Positions 1-11,435 are shown, numbered from the stretch's first letter. The stretch: DNA of 64,000 nt from Undaria pinnatifida (GCA_012845835.1 JABAKD010000002.1:7620603-7684602); one strand, 5' to 3'. The notes: a model not told the origin generated them from the letters alone. Numbers and translations: made by a program.

Positions 1-129
1 AGCCTCCCCTTGTTGGTTATAACCCTTTCGAGCCTCCCCTTGTTGGTTATAACCCTTTCGAGCCTCCCCTTGTTGGTTATAACCCTTTCGAGCCTCCCCT
101 TGTTGGTTATAACCCTTTCGAGCCTCCCC
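1..129. repeat. 30-bp tandem repeat, about 4.3 copies
   Basis: The unit begins AGCCTCCCCTTGTTGG and ends TATAACCCTTTCG. Four copies are identical and a fifth is cut at 9 bases, so the array may extend beyond the window. The TATAACCCTTTCG part resembles the ends of the repeats at 28.6-28.8 kb. Confidence 0.97.
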
Positions 130-141
130 GCGCTATCTATA

Positions 142-200
142 TAGCAGTACCCGCTGAGCTACAAGTCGCGTGACTCAGTGTAGCTCAGTGGGTAGTGCTA
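142..200. repeat. Head-to-head tRNA-A-box-like inverted pair
   Basis: A 22-base stretch at 142-163 is the reverse complement, with three mismatches, of 179-200. The core TAGCTCAGTGGGTAG resembles a tRNA A box. The same motif followed by a CAACCAACA stretch recurs at 25955-25990, and a relative lies at 55725-55755. It is probably debris of a tRNA-derived repeat. No complete tRNA can be folded here. Confidence 0.6.
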
Positions 201-479
201 TGCAACCAACAAATGGATACTGAGGTAACTGCGTGCACGAGGTGTTCCATTACCCCACCCCCTCCATTTGCGGTCACCATGATGGTTATCGAGTGGATCA
301 TACTGTGCGGGGTGGAGAACCCTGACTTCGCACAAGGGGAATGATCGCGTCACGTAGTGTGAAAATGGTGAGGGCACCCACGAGGCAGATGCATAGTAAT
401 ACCCATTGCTGTCTCTGGAGTGGTCACACCAGAAAACAAAGGATAACCCATTGGCGCTGTCATCCATAAGAAAGAAAGT

Positions 480-690
480 AGGCACAAGGTGCCGAAGTCC
501 GTCTTACGAGCGGTTCTTGGAAGGATGCAGTTCACCCTTCATGCGACTCGCCGAACATCTAACGCCGCTTCGCGCTTGGTGAGTGCAACGTCTGCCTGGT
601 TGGTGAAAACCCGACGTGATCCGTCCCGGCAAAGTAGGGATGCGAGGGTCTTTGGTCATACGACTACGGCCATGCACAAGCTGAGCCCCC
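480..690 (+). repeat. Dispersed ~200-bp repeat family A, copy 1
   Basis: This stretch shares a long alignable sequence with 3185-3395 (inverted), 9908-10135 (inverted), 11335-11435 (inverted, partial) and 27935-28142 (direct). Landmarks are CACCCTTCATGCGACTCGCC and the closing CATACGACTACGG. Several copies keep an open frame reading TLHAxRR, but the copies are too decayed to call a protein. Origin unknown. Confidence 0.85.
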
Positions 691-699
691 CTCCCTTCC

Positions 700-1790
700 A
701 TCGTAACACGGCGAAACAGGACGGGGAGGGGATAAGCAAACAGTTTATATGCAATACATGGAAGAAGCGTAATGATCGCCCAAATGTTGGAGGTGTCTCA
801 TATCAGGAGTAGGAGCGGTGTTCCGTCTCAATGGTCAAATGACTAAGGCAAGCAACAAATGAGCACCCCCCCCCCCCACCCCCCCCTCCATTCTAAGGTT
901 TACTCCTTGGGTCTCTCCGTAACGCGAGCCCCCAGCCACAACCCCCACCGGACACCCCCTCTACTACGGCTACTACTATACAGATAAGTCCATTAACGGT
1001 TTTGGATTCAGCGCACTAACATCGACCAAAAACACGAGCACCGCGCCACTTTATCCACCTTTTGGGAAAGAACATGCAGCAGCACGAGCACCACCTTCAC
1101 GTGTGCATGTCGTACACCAGGTGGCTCTCACGCGTCGCCCTCGGCTCGGACACGGCCCCCTACCCAGCAGAAAGGGCTGGCTGCTTGGTGCGGCCGGTGT
1201 TGTCGTCAACGTCAAGCCACCATTTCAACATTTCATTTGCTTCTTAAAGTTGTGTCGAATGGGGTAGTACTCCACTGGTGCTTCTTGCTGCGCGGCTGTA
1301 AGCGCTGGTCCATTGCGTCTACCAGCTTCACCATGTCCCACGCCGTGCATTCACTGCGGTATCTATAGTAGTGGTCCCGCAATATTTCCGGTTGTGTAGT
1401 GCCGGTTGCCCGCTACATTGCCTGTGAAATCGTCTGGCACAGGTAGGAACAACCAATAGTGGAAGTATGCGGAGTATTGCCGGTTGCCGCTAGAGTGCCG
1501 GTTTTCCCTCTACAGTGCACACACCGGCAAAATAGAGGCACCACTAACGTATCAGCAACATTGCTTCAGCGTCCTGGGCTTGATGAGCAGGATAGCAAGT
1601 ACACGGACGACCCCTCTCCTCTCGGCCCTCCCCTTCTAAACTACCTCTTGCCCCTCTCTTATGTTTCCCCTAACCTTTCTGGTACTGCGAACAATTTTCT
1701 GCATTAAAAGTAACTTGGTCGCAGAAAAAGTGGGTGCAGCAATGGTGAAAGAAGGAAACGTCCAACTCTCGCCACCCTCCCCCTATCCCT
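700..1790. other. No gene seen; C-tract near 865-890
   Basis: Only short open frames without family resemblance are present. The stretch holds a C-run at 865-890 and unremarkable sequence after it. Confidence 0.6.
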
Positions 1791-2240
1791 CTACCTTAGC
1801 TGACCTCATCTTCCTCCTGCTCTTTCTAGACCTCCTCTCCCCCTATACCTCCTCTTCCACCTATTCCTCCACCTCCTCCTCTTCCTCCTCCTCTTTCTCA
1901 ACCTCTGCCTCTTTTTGACGCCACCCGTCGTCCCTCGAATTCACTGGCCCTTCCTCTCCCTTTCCTCTTTAGCGCTGACCTCTGCCTCCCCCCCGCATTA
2001 CTCCCCTGACCAACCTCTTCTTCCTCATCCCCTCCCCCCTCCCCCCCTTCTTCATCCTTCTCCTCCTCCTTCCCCTCTTCTTCCCCCTCCTCATCCTCCG
2101 CCTCCACTATATCAGCACGTCGCCTATACGCCGACGATGACATCCGCCCCCCCGCCACCTTCTCCTCCCCCTCCTCTTCCTCCTCCTCTTCCTCCTCCTC
2201 CTCCTCCTCCTCCTCCTCCTCCTCCTCCTCCTCCCCCCGT
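1790..2240. repeat. Pyrimidine-rich (CTC/TCC) microsatellite tract
   Basis: Imperfect CCT/CTC repeats, purest at about 2150-2235. They code the Glu run of the overlapping minus frame. Confidence 0.9.
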
Positions 2241-2776
2241 TTACCCGTTAACGTGTCACCACCACCGCCTACGCCATCGGAAACCCATGCGTCGTCGACA
2301 AAGGGGTCCGAACCCACTCCAATCCCGCGAGCAAGCAAACGGAGACCGTCATCGCGTACCCTCACAAATGCGGCCGTTTTCGCTCCCTGCCCTTCCCCCT
2401 CCTCCTTCTTCCCCTCCCCCTTCTCCCCCTCCCCTATCCCCTCCTGCTCCAGTCCCACCTTCCCATCGCGCCCCTCTCCCACCCCTCCATCTCCCCGCCC
2501 CCCCCCCGCCCGCTCCCTTCCGCTCGCCCGTCCCGCCCCCTTTCCCTCCCCTTCCTCCGCCTGCCCCACCACCGCCGAAGGCTTTCGTATCCCGGGGTCA
2601 GGGCGCAAAGTGTCCCCGCCCACGACAACAAAGGCTCCTCCGGGAATGCCCCGCAGGGGTTTTGGAGGCTCTGGCGTGAAGCCCTTGGCGGCTGCCTGTG
2701 CAGGGAAAATCGTGGACGCAGGCGAAAGGGGTGGGTCGCTGATGGGCGCTGGGATTGGCTTACAGATCAGTGGCAA
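1898..2776 (-). CDS. Possible exon: acidic, poly-Glu protein (uncertain)
   Basis: A minus-strand open frame of about 290 codons without an ATG at its upstream end, so at best an internal exon. Order from the upstream side: Pro-rich segment, Gly/Glu/Arg-rich segment, a run of about 20 Glu coded by a (CTC)n microsatellite on the plus strand, an acidic segment, then a basic tail with KRKGRGR and KRGRG. This composition is common in nuclear proteins. The opposite strand is open too, as Pro-rich frames, because of codon bias, so coding is not proven. No family recognised. Confidence 0.3.
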   Translation of the reverse strand: MPLICKPIPAPISDPPLSPASTIFPAQAAAKGFTPEPPKPLRGIPGGAFVVVGGDTLRPDPGIRKPSAVVGQAEEGEGKGAGRASGRERAGGGRGDGGVGEGRDGKVGLEQEGIGEGEKGEGKKEEGEGQGAKTAAFVRVRDDGLRLLARGIGVGSDPFVDDAWVSDGVGGGGDTLTGKRGEEEEEEEEEEEEEEEEEEEEEGEEKVAGGRMSSSAYRRRADIVEAEDEEGEEEGKEEEKDEEGGEGGGDEEEEVGQGSNAGGRQRSALKRKGRGRASEFEGRRVASKRGRG

Positions 2777-3184
2777 GGGCTGTGCATCACAGCCTACTCA
2801 CCCGATCCATCCAATCGACAAAACAATCGAAAAAACAACGCGCCGCGATTGTTGGCCGCCGCGTTCCTGACGCAAGCAACGGAATACACTAGGCCCAAAA
2901 ACAGTCGGGGCTCAATTCGATAGCTCGATTTGTATTTCCGATCACAGAAAAAAACGTTCGCTTCGTGCACGCCGACCTATCGGGAAAAAAAAGAAAAAAA
3001 CGTCTTTGCCGAAATGCTGACAAAGTAAAATATCGATTTTTCGCGCTGATCCACCCCCGTGCCGATCTGACGTCCTGTGTCGTGGGGTGTGTACCTTCGG
3101 AAGGGTAACAGGGGGAGGGGGGTCGCAGGGACAAGAACTACCAAAGTGTGGGGGAGGGGGGGGGGGTGTACTCGATATCCATGC

Positions 3185-3395
3185 ATAACCGTAGCCGTAT
3201 GACCATATACCCTCGCACCACTACAATACCGGGACTGAGCACGTCGGGTTTCCACCAACCAGGCACACATTGCCTGCACCAAGCGCGAAGCGTCGCGAGG
3301 TTCCCGGCGAGTCGCATGAAGGGTGAGCAGCGTCCAGCGAAGAACCACTAGCGAGGAGGACTTTGGAACCTTGTGTACTTGCATATGGACGACAG
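3185..3395 (-). repeat. Dispersed repeat family A, copy 2 (inverted)
   Basis: On the minus strand this reads like copy 1, including the sequence coding TLHATRRE, and ends near GTATGACCATATACC on the plus strand. It is the second-longest copy of the family. Confidence 0.8.
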
Positions 3396-3659
3396 CGTCG
3401 AATGAATACTTTTGTTTTCTGGTGTGGTAACTTCCATAGTGGGGGGGGGGGAGGGGGCGGATGTGCAGCCTCTTTGCTTCGGTGGCGACAGAGACAATAA
3501 CGTCGTTTCAACCCATGCTAGGGTAAGGGGATAAGTGGAGGGAGGGGTGGGGGGAGGTGGGGGGGGGGCGATATCTTCTCTTGACCCCGCCCGACACATG
3601 CTCTCACCACGCGACCCTGACGAAGAGCCTTCCGAATCTTAACCCTCTCCTTCCTGTTT

Positions 3660-3800
3660 GTGTCATCATCATCATCGTCATCATCATTATCATCATCACA
3701 ACCACCACCACCATCACCATCACCACCATCACCACCATCATCATGTCCACACCACACCAGCGAACGAAAGGAGGGGGGGGGGGGGGGGGGGGGATGGGGG
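3660..3800. repeat. (ATC/ACC)n microsatellite followed by G-run
   Basis: Trinucleotides CAT/CAC over 3665-3745, then more than 20 G at about 3769-3794. Flanking G-runs also occur at 3440-3460 and 3550-3570. Confidence 0.9.
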
Positions 3801-3944
3801 CGGGAGGGGGGAGGAGGGAAGAAGGGGGAGGTATGAAACATTTCTGAGACACCCTACTCGATTGCGCAGCAAATTGCTTCCTGCAAGACGCCAGCGCCGA
3901 CTGCAGGGTAGTAACCAATACAACTAGCCTGCGCCATTCCTATG

Positions 3945-4470
3945 TGCTGTTACTGCTGCTGTTTCTGTTGTTGTTGCTGCTATTGTTGCTGCTGCTGTTG
4001 TTATTATCGCTGCTGCAACTATTATTAGTGCTGCTGCTGTAGCTACTGGTACCTGTGTGCTGAGCGCATGCGTGATTCGGGGAAATTCGGGCAAGCTCTT
4101 ACCTAATCTTAAACAGCCGGAGCAACAGCCGCAGCAGCAGCAATAACAACAGAAGCAGCAACAACAACAGCAGCAGCAGCAGCAGCGACACAACAGTAGC
4201 AACGGCAGCAGCAGTGATAACAACAGTAGCAACGACAGCAGCAGTAGCAGCGGCGGCAGCGGCGGCGGCGGCGGCGGCGGCGGCGGTGGCACCAACAGCA
4301 AGATAAGCAGCGATCATCATCATCAACAACAGCAGTAGCACCAGCAGCAACACCAAACAACAACAACACCGCCAACACCAGCCCCGACAACGAATCACCA
4401 CCAACAGCAGCAGCAACACCAATAACAACAGCAGCACCAGCAGAAGCAGCAGCACCAGCCGCAGCCCCAA
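3945..4470. repeat. Opposed CTG/TTG and CAG/CAA triplet arrays
   Basis: 3945-4050 is rich in CTG/TTG and 4115-4470 in CAG/CAA on the same strand, separated by about 65 bases. The two arrays are largely complementary and could form a long imperfect hairpin. Poly-Leu, poly-Ala and poly-Cys frames across it come from the repeat. Confidence 0.9.
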
Positions 4471-4499
4471 CAACAGTGCGAATGAGGAGCGACTACCGT

Positions 4500-5470
4500 G
4501 TACCAGCGTTTCTCATCCACAGGAGGAAGTGGGCGGGGAGGGGGGGGGCAAACGTATCGTGGTCAAGCACATGAACCGGGGATCTACCGTACAATATCAA
4601 GATACCAAACACCCCGCGCCAAACTTCCAAGCTCGCTGTATATCTAACAAGGACAGTACGAATCCGGAGCGATGCGTCAACCATACAATCTTGTCGAAAT
4701 ATTTCCGTTCTTTGGGGGTTAGTAAAGAAAGCAAATGAGATAACATTCGCGTTACTTGTGTCCAGGCCCGTTTTTTTTTCCTCATTCATTAAAGGAGGTA
4801 CCGACAAACAAATACCTCAAGTATAAATACCAACACTTACCATTATAGTGGACAAAAAATAAGACACCTCCCAATAAAAACTCACCCATATAGTATATTA
4901 CGAGTACCAACAACGCAGCTTGCAAAGATGAGTATTGACCTGAAATTCGTCGAACTCACGGCTGACGTCCTTGAAAATTAGTTATAAAATACCTGGTGCA
5001 ACGAAACAACAGTTGTGCCCATGATTTTAACAGAGGTAGATTTAAGAGACATGGAGTGAAGAGAGCATGCTTTAACAGAGATCGATTGAAGAGAGATCGG
5101 ATTGAAGAGAGCTCGATATAAGAGGCACCGGTTTAGGAGAGGTGGCGCATCAGGAAACAATTTGCGGCTGTTTCGAAAAATCTCGGCGGGACATTTCCAA
5201 AGCCTCTGTCTTCGCTGTCTGTACACCCCCTTGTTCTTGGGACGAAATCCACCCCAAAATTCGCCCTGAGGGGGTGTAACTTTTGCGTGATACGGTACCC
5301 CTGAGCTCACTCCTCGAATTTACTCCGACGAAGAAGTTACCACTTATAATATACGCGAATTTCTTTTCAGATTTGCACGCAAATTCGTTGTCTTCAGCCA
5401 TATATGTATGCGGCAGGTTCCTGTGTGCAGGTCCGCACAAAACGACGTGTGTGGTACCCAGAACAACCGA
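4500..5470. other. No gene seen; repeat fragments
   Basis: 4917-4966 is a short inverted fragment of repeat family C, with GCAGCTTGCAAAGATGAG. 5030-5150 holds short imperfect repeats built on GAAGAGAG(A/C)TCG. No frame shows a recognisable protein. Confidence 0.55.
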
Positions 5471-5477
5471 CGCCAGA

Positions 5478-5580
5478 CTTTCTTTTTTTTCTTCTTTTTT
5501 TCTTTTTGGATCCACCTGGAGATCCGGGTTAAAAAAAGCTCAAGCTCCATACACTTTTCGCTTGTGTAACAGTTTTGTCC
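5478..5580 (-). repeat. Degenerate SINE-like fragment
   Basis: A T-rich stretch followed by GGATC...AAAAAAAGCTCAAGCTCC resembles the T-tract plus AAGCTTTAGCTCACC of the clear copies at 7404, 15605, 25084 and 28426, but is much diverged. Confidence 0.35.
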
Positions 5581-5739
5581 ATCTGCAGAACGCAGACTTG
5601 GTGTTAACCTCGCCCCTTCGGTTTAGTCAACACCTTGGACTCGCCGGCCTTCTTCGGTCGAGCCCTGTAAGGTTCGACCAAGAAGGTGAGATAGCCACCC
5701 AGGAATCACGACGCCAGCCTATAACCCTAACGAGTCATA

Positions 5740-5985
5740 CCACGGTAATAAGAGTTGCCTTGTTTTGGGCGAAAACCTTTCTGACCGATTGGGCTCCTCA
5801 AGGGTGAAACTACCAGTTCGAGCTTGATCCTTTTCTCGAGCACAATGGTTGATTGTTAGGACTAGCGCGTAGCAATGTCGGTCCGGATGCGCGAACGAAT
5901 CGTCTTCGATTGTCGCGTTTCGGGTGAGGTATTGATTGAGCTCCTCGTGGTAGGAGCTCAGAAAATTCTTAGAATCTGCTGCACC
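5740..5985. repeat. Repeat family D copy (MITE-like debris)
   Basis: The stretch contains GGGCTCCTCAAGGGTG and ends with GAGCTCCT...AGGAGCTCAGAAAATTCTTAGAATCTGCTGCA. That end aligns with 16353-16436. A perfect 8-bp inverted repeat, GAGCTCCT/AGGAGCTC, lies near 5938-5959. A short telomere-like CCCTAACC motif follows at about 6003-6020. Confidence 0.65.
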
Positions 5986-6375
5986 CCTAGCGTGTGATGA
6001 ATCTTAACCCTAACCTTAGCCCTAACCTTGGCCGCAACCCTTTGGCGGGCTCGAGGTCGGGCACGAGGTCAGCAGGGGTAGTCCTGCGCCATAATACATA
6101 CCAGGTGCATCGCAAATAAAATTCACGTGCATATCTGAAAAAAACATACACGTACATGCATACGTGTGATAAGCTGGGGTGCCCACGAAGGCATATTAAC
6201 TGACCAAGCCTTAGGAAATATCTCACAAGAAAACGCCTCCAGTTTTCTCCCACCATTCGATATTGCGACTAATTAGCACATATATAAAACCCCATAACGC
6301 AAGCCCTCGCTCCCGCATAATAACTTGAAAGGGCGCGACCTCCATTTTTGCAAAAATGGGCGACGGCGTAATTTT

Positions 6376-6510
6376 CAGGGCTTATCATGGGTCACGATCC
6401 GGCCCGCGAGTTGGGTCAGGAAGCTTTCAAAAACTCACGGGTCGGGTCGGGTCGGGTCGGGTCACGCTGACCCGGTCTGACCCACGAAAAATGATCAGAC
6501 CCATGAAAAA
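6376..6510 (+). repeat. GGGTC-rich repeat family G, copy 1
   Basis: It begins near TCATGGGTCACGATCCGGCC, includes four GGGTC units near 6440-6465 and ends in CTGACCCACG. The same layout occurs at 22775-22985 and 27375-27570. Confidence 0.8.
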
Positions 6511-6519
6511 AATTGGTGA

Positions 6520-7080
6520 TTTTGATGAATGCGAGAGGGGGTAACCTGATCCATCAAACTCGGCTTTATGGGATGCGAGGGGTGCCTCTGACCTTTCGCA
6601 AAGAGGCCGACGGCATGCCTTTGCGGAATATAAGGGGGTACCCTGGTTTCTCGCAAAAAATCGGCGAGAAAAACGCAGCTTTGCGGGATGCGAGGGGGTG
6701 ACCCGACTTTTTTTTTTTCAAAAGCAGGCGACGACCCGGGGCATTGCAGAAAGCGCGGGGGGTGGCAGCGATCGGACCTTTCGAAAAGTGGGCGATGTCG
6801 TCAAGGGGGCGTATTGGAAAATGGATTTAGAGGTTCACGTTATCATGAGTCTGTGGAATACGAGGGGGTGATAAGCAGACCTTTCGCTAAGTGGACGACA
6901 ACGGGGCTTCGTGGACTGCGAGCGGGGCGGTTTCACCTTTCGAAAAGTGGGCGATTTCGTCTAGGGGGCGTATTGGAAAATTGACTTGGAGGTCCACATT
7001 ATTATGACTTTGGTGGAATGCGAGGGGGGCATTACCCAGACCTTTCGCAAAATGGGCAACGTCGGGACTTCGACACACGC
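6520..7080. repeat. Degenerate tandem array with CCTTTCGCAAAGTGGGCGAC motif
   Basis: Units of about 70 bp carry CCTTTCG(A/C)AAAGTGGGCGA and TGCGAGGGGG. Two longer units near 6778 and 6938 match over about 120 bases, giving a 160-bp higher-order period. Relatives lie at 8462-8650. Confidence 0.75.
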
Positions 7081-7164
7081 GTACGGTATAGGCGCACAAT
7101 TATTTTCTGAGGTTCCTCCTCGCTTGAGGAGCTGTATTCCCCTCTGAGGCAGAAACTTTTTTTT

Positions 7165-8283
7165 GGGAGGACGCCAGAAAAAGGTATACCACAACAATTC
7201 CGGGCCACCGTGCGGTACGGAAGAATACACTAGATTTTTTACCCCAATTCGCGACGCTGATTGGTCAACTCAGCCTCGTACCAGTTATTGACACCAACTC
7301 CTTGCGGTACATCATACCGCGGCTATTCATCTCGGCCGTCACCGTTTTCTGACGTGACCCATGACCGCTTTTTGTCGGAAAATATAACATGACTCGGTTC
7401 TTACTTTTTTTCTTTTTTTCTTCTTTTTTTATCCTCCGGCGGATGGGGAAAAATAAAGCTTTAGCTCACCACACTTCCACGTATTTTCATACGCGTCGTG
7501 TGTCGATTTAACTCAGCTGCTTTCGCAGCCCAACGCTAGCTGGCGCACCCTTCGGTTCTTACTCTTATTTTTCTGTTGGGCATATTTTGTAGGTTTTAGT
7601 GTGTATGGGTGTAGTATATTATAGGCTATTTTCCGGGCATCTCAAGTGAGCCCAAGTTCTTAACTACGGAGTTTAAGTGGTGGCGCCCTCTCCCTGTGTG
7701 GATTTCGACAGAACGTGGTGCACGAATTCGCAAGGCGGACGCAAGGGGGTGTTGTGCGTGTGCGCCGTGATGGTCGCCCGCGTTTAGCGGGACTGTCAAC
7801 TCCCCCTTTGTCCCTTTCCCCCACCCCTTTCCCCGCCTTCCATACGTGTACGTGGGTTGTGCCAGCTATGTATGGTTGAGCAGCGGTTCGTGCCGTGTGC
7901 CGAAGGGGTCTTCAAATGATTGCTCTGAAGGGATCTGTAATATGAAAGAGTGCATTCTGCATGCGCCTGCTACATGACGTGGCGCCCATGTTTAAGATTT
8001 GGTCGGAAATTCGAAGGTTGTGGGGCGTGAAGAACCTCGGGCGAAGCCGGTCCGCATGGTATATTTTCCGCCCGAAAACGGTATGGGTCACATCAGAAAA
8101 CGGTGACGGCCGAGCTGGACAGCCACGGTATCATGTACCGCAAGGAGTTGGTGTCAAAAGCCGGCACGAGGCTGGGTCGACCAATCAGCGTCGCGGATCG
8201 GGGAAAAAATCTGGGTGTATTCTGCTGTAGCGTACGGTGGCGCGGAATAATTACCATATACCGCTTTCTGTCGTCTACCCTCT
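7165..8283. mobile_element. Long-terminal-inverted-repeat DNA element, ~1.1 kb
   Basis: The left arm (about 7165-7390) is the reverse complement of the right arm (about 8055-8283) at roughly 80-85% by eye. The best block includes CGCGACGCTGATTGGTC and GACACCAACTCCTTGCGGTA. Arms over 200 bp suggest a MULE-type or foldback non-autonomous element. T-rich sequence at both outer edges could be a target duplication but is not decisive. No transposase frame lies inside, and a SINE-like copy occupies 7404-7555. Confidence 0.8.
7404..7555 (-). mobile_element. SINE-like retroposon copy 1 (minus orientation)
   Basis: On the minus strand the unit starts near CCGAAGGGTGCGCCAGCTAG, carries TAAATCGACACACGACG and TGAGCTAAAGCTTTATTTTT, and ends ATCCGCCGGAGGAT followed by an A-rich tail. 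Copies lie at 15605-15759, 25084-25211 and 28426-28560. The 3' A tail and varied 5' ends fit a SINE. No A/B boxes are clear, so class is inferred. Confidence 0.8.
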
Positions 8284-8461
8284 TTTTTAAATAAACTGAA
8301 CGTGCAACCCGACTAACAAAATCAATGACCTAGGTATAAAAAATGACAGCACGATAAAACAGGAGTGAGACTCAGACGACTCGGGGTTACGGAGTCCCAT
8401 CATTTAGACCAACAACAAAAAAAATCAAACAGTGGTACTTCTATTGTACCGCGTATCCTAT

Positions 8462-8650
8462 ATGGAAAGCGAGGGGGTTAACCTCGCCTTTCGCAAAGTG
8501 GACAACAGCGCGGCTTTTGTGGACTGCGGGGGGAGGGGGGGTGAGGGGGGCGATCTGGCCTTTCGCAAAGTGCACGACGTCGTCGCTTTGTCAAACGTGA
8601 GGGGCGGACCTGGTATTGCGCTAAGACTTGGGCCGACGTTGTGGCTTTGT
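8462..8650. repeat. Second block of the CCTTTCGCAAAGTG tandem repeat
   Basis: At least two units with CCTTTCGCAAAGTG(G/C)ACGAC and GACTGCGGGG, matching the array at 6520-7080. Confidence 0.7.
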
Positions 8651-8779
8651 TAGATACACAGCACCACGCTGACTGGTTCAGTGATAATCGTGCATACACA
8701 TCTTAAAAAAGCACGATACGATAAAGGCGTCTTCAATGTCAGTGAAGGTATTGCTAGGAAAAAGTACAGAGTGCGGCTC

Positions 8780-10960
8780 ACGTGCATACGGTGCGGTGTA
8801 AATGCGCCTGGTGACAGTCGGGTGTATACCCTGGCATCTGATGTGGTGCGGAATATATACTCAGATGGTGCGGAACAGCCGTATCTGCTTCGGTATAACT
8901 GCGTATGGTACGGCTTTAACGTATAAGATGGGGGCCAACCGTACCTGGCGCGTGGGGGGAAGGGGGGGGCGTAGATACCCCTCCGGGGGGGGGGGGCTTT
9001 TGCGGGTAAATGTGCCTGGTGCGGTGTAAACATGCCCGCTGAAGTGCAAACGTACCTGGTGCGGTAAAAATATACATGGAGTGATACAAATATGCCTGGT
9101 GTGAGCGCGGGGGGGTACGTATATCACGCATGATCACAATGGGGGGGGGGGGGGGGGGGGGGCGAACCCAGGGCGCGGGGGGGTGGGGTGGGGGGAGGGG
9201 TGGCATAAATATACCCGGTGTGGTTATAAAAGCACGTGGTGCGGCATAAACCTACAACATCCAATCTACACTGTGGAGCAGCTGAGGCAAGACAAAGGCC
9301 TCCGGGTCGCGAGAGGGGGATGCGACACAGTACATTGATCTCGCGCGGAGGGGGTGGCGTGATAATAGTACATTGCGCCAAAAACCTGTACTTGGTGCGG
9401 CGGGGGGGGGGTTGAGCTAAAAATGTAACGGATGCCGGTAGGGGGCGGGGGCGCACAATAAACGTACCCGGGGCGGGGGGGGGGGGGGGGGGGTACATAT
9501 ATAAGGTGCGGGCAGGGGACGGGACAAACGTGGGGCGGGAGAAATATACCCGGGACCGGAGGAATGGGACAGGAGTATCGTATCAAGAAAAATGTCCCTC
9601 GTGGGGTATAAGCGTATCTTGTCCTGGGTAGTGCGTGGGATAAACCTACCCGGGTCAGGGGAGGGAGAGGTGCAGGATAAACGTATCGCGGTCGCGCGGA
9701 GGGGATAGGATCAATATATCTGGCGCAGGGCAGGAGGGGGCGCGGGGGGGGGGGCATATACGCATCTATTGCGGTACAAAAATGCCTGATGCGGTATAGG
9801 CATACCTGGAGCCGGGGGGCGGAGGATATACGCATCTATTACAGTACAAAAATATATAGGTGTACCAGGTGCGGGGGGCGGGCGGCATAACCGTGCCTGG
9901 GGGGCGCTCAACATTCCATGCACAGCTGTAGTCGTGTGACCAAAAGACCATCGCATCCATACAATGCCGGGACAGAGCACGTCGGAATTTCACCGACCAG
10001 GCAATTAAAATCGCGTGCACCAAGCGCGCGAAGCGCCCTGAGGTGTGGCGGTGAGTCGCATGAAGGGTGAGCTATATCCTGCGAAGAACCGCTTGTGAGG
10101 CGGACTTCGGCCACTTGCATGTATTTTCTTGCATAAGGATGACCGCTTCGGGCGGAGTCGGGGTGTACTCACATCATGCACGGCCGTACTGCTATGACCA
10201 TACACCTACATCTATGGGGGTTTAGGTGTAGCATCTGGGGCGGTGTGCATGTGGCTTGTGCCTGGTGCGGGAAAACATGCACCTGGTACGGTGGAAGTGT
10301 ATCTGGTGCGGTGTGAACGTAGCCGGTGCGGCATCGATAGACCCGGTACGGTGCAAGCGCACCTGGTGCGGTATAAAAATACCTAGTGTGTTACTAACGA
10401 AACTAATACAGTACACATGCACCTGGTACGGAACACCCGCGCCTGATGTGGTGTGGATGTACTCGGGGTGTGTTTTCTGCACGCATCTGGTGCGGCACAA
10501 GCGTACCTGTTGCGGTATGAAAATGTACCTCGTGCGGTGTAAGCGAACTTGTGGCGGTATAATTGTACCTGGTGCGGAATACATATACATGGTACGGTAT
10601 AAACGTACCGCCTGGTGCGGCACAGGGGTGTGTGGTGCGGTACAAATGTACTCTTGGTAGCTGGTGCGGTACGTGCATGTACCTTGGGCGGTGAAAACGT
10701 ACCTGGTGCGATATATACGCCTGACACAGACTAAGCGTACCTGGTGTGTGGCACGAACGTCCCTAGGTGCGACGCAACTGTAGCCAGAGCGGTATAAGCG
10801 TACCTGGTGCGATATACATGCACCTGGTACGGTATAAAACGTACCCAGGGCGAAATAAATGTACCCGGGTCGGTATAGAATGTACCTGGTACGGTAACTG
10901 GTGGCATAATCTGGTGCGGTTTAAATGCGCCCGATGCGGCATAAATGAACATACCCGGTG
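8780..10960. repeat. Large degenerate ~24-bp minisatellite
   Basis: The recurring unit is close to TACCTGGTGCGGTATAAACG, with many substitutions and length changes, dense over 8780-9110, 9200-9880 and 10240-10960. G-runs (9140-9160, 9477-9492) and family A copies interrupt it. Both strands give long repetitive frames such as APGTF and HQVRLHRTR, which are consequences of the repeat and not proteins. Confidence 0.9.
9908..10135 (-). repeat. Dispersed repeat family A, copy 3 (inside minisatellite)
   Basis: Aligns in inverted orientation with 480-690, with GAGTCGCATGAAGGGTGAGC on the plus strand. A second fragment with CATGCACGGCCGTACTGC lies near 10175-10212. It splits the minisatellite, so it either inserted into it or the array expanded around it. 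Confidence 0.8.
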
Positions 10961-11334
10961 CTGGACGGGACCAACGACTATCGCACCTGGTGCGCGGAGC
11001 GCGAGAGGGGGGGAGCAGGGGGGACAGAAAAGAGATAAGACACGTGTAACTGCTGCGCAAGTGGAGGCGGGATAAATTTATATGTTGCGGAAAAACTGCA
11101 ACTGTTGCGTGAAAAGCTCGGGGGGCGGGGGGGGGGGGGGGGTACGCATCCCTCATACGTACGTATGCCCAGTGCGGCCTGAATGGAATGTAACCGCCCG
11201 TATAACCGCCGGAGTTGCTTGTTCGAGGCAAGCGGGATAACTCAAAATGCTGATGTAACTGGCGCGGCGGAATTACTGGAGCTGTTGCGGGGTGAACGGG
11301 GTGGGGGGAGACCGGGGGGTAGAGGACATACTCG

Positions 11335-11435
11335 TTACCGTGCATAGCCGTAGCTTTTAGACAATATTTGATAGCCCATCGCACCCCTGCAGAGTCGGGG
11401 TGGAACGCGTCAGGCTTCCACCGAGTAGGCAGACA
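11335..11435 (-). repeat. Dispersed repeat family A, copy 4 (partial)
   Basis: Keeps CGTGCATAGCCGTAGC, TCGCACCCCTGCAGAGTCGG and CAGGCTTCCACCGAGTAGGC in the same order as the other inverted copies. It then runs into G-tracts. Confidence 0.7.

Noticed and set aside
8861..11384. Minus-strand frames of 85-217 codons rich in Pro, Arg and His
   Set aside because: They follow the 24-bp minisatellite and G-runs and shift frame between units.
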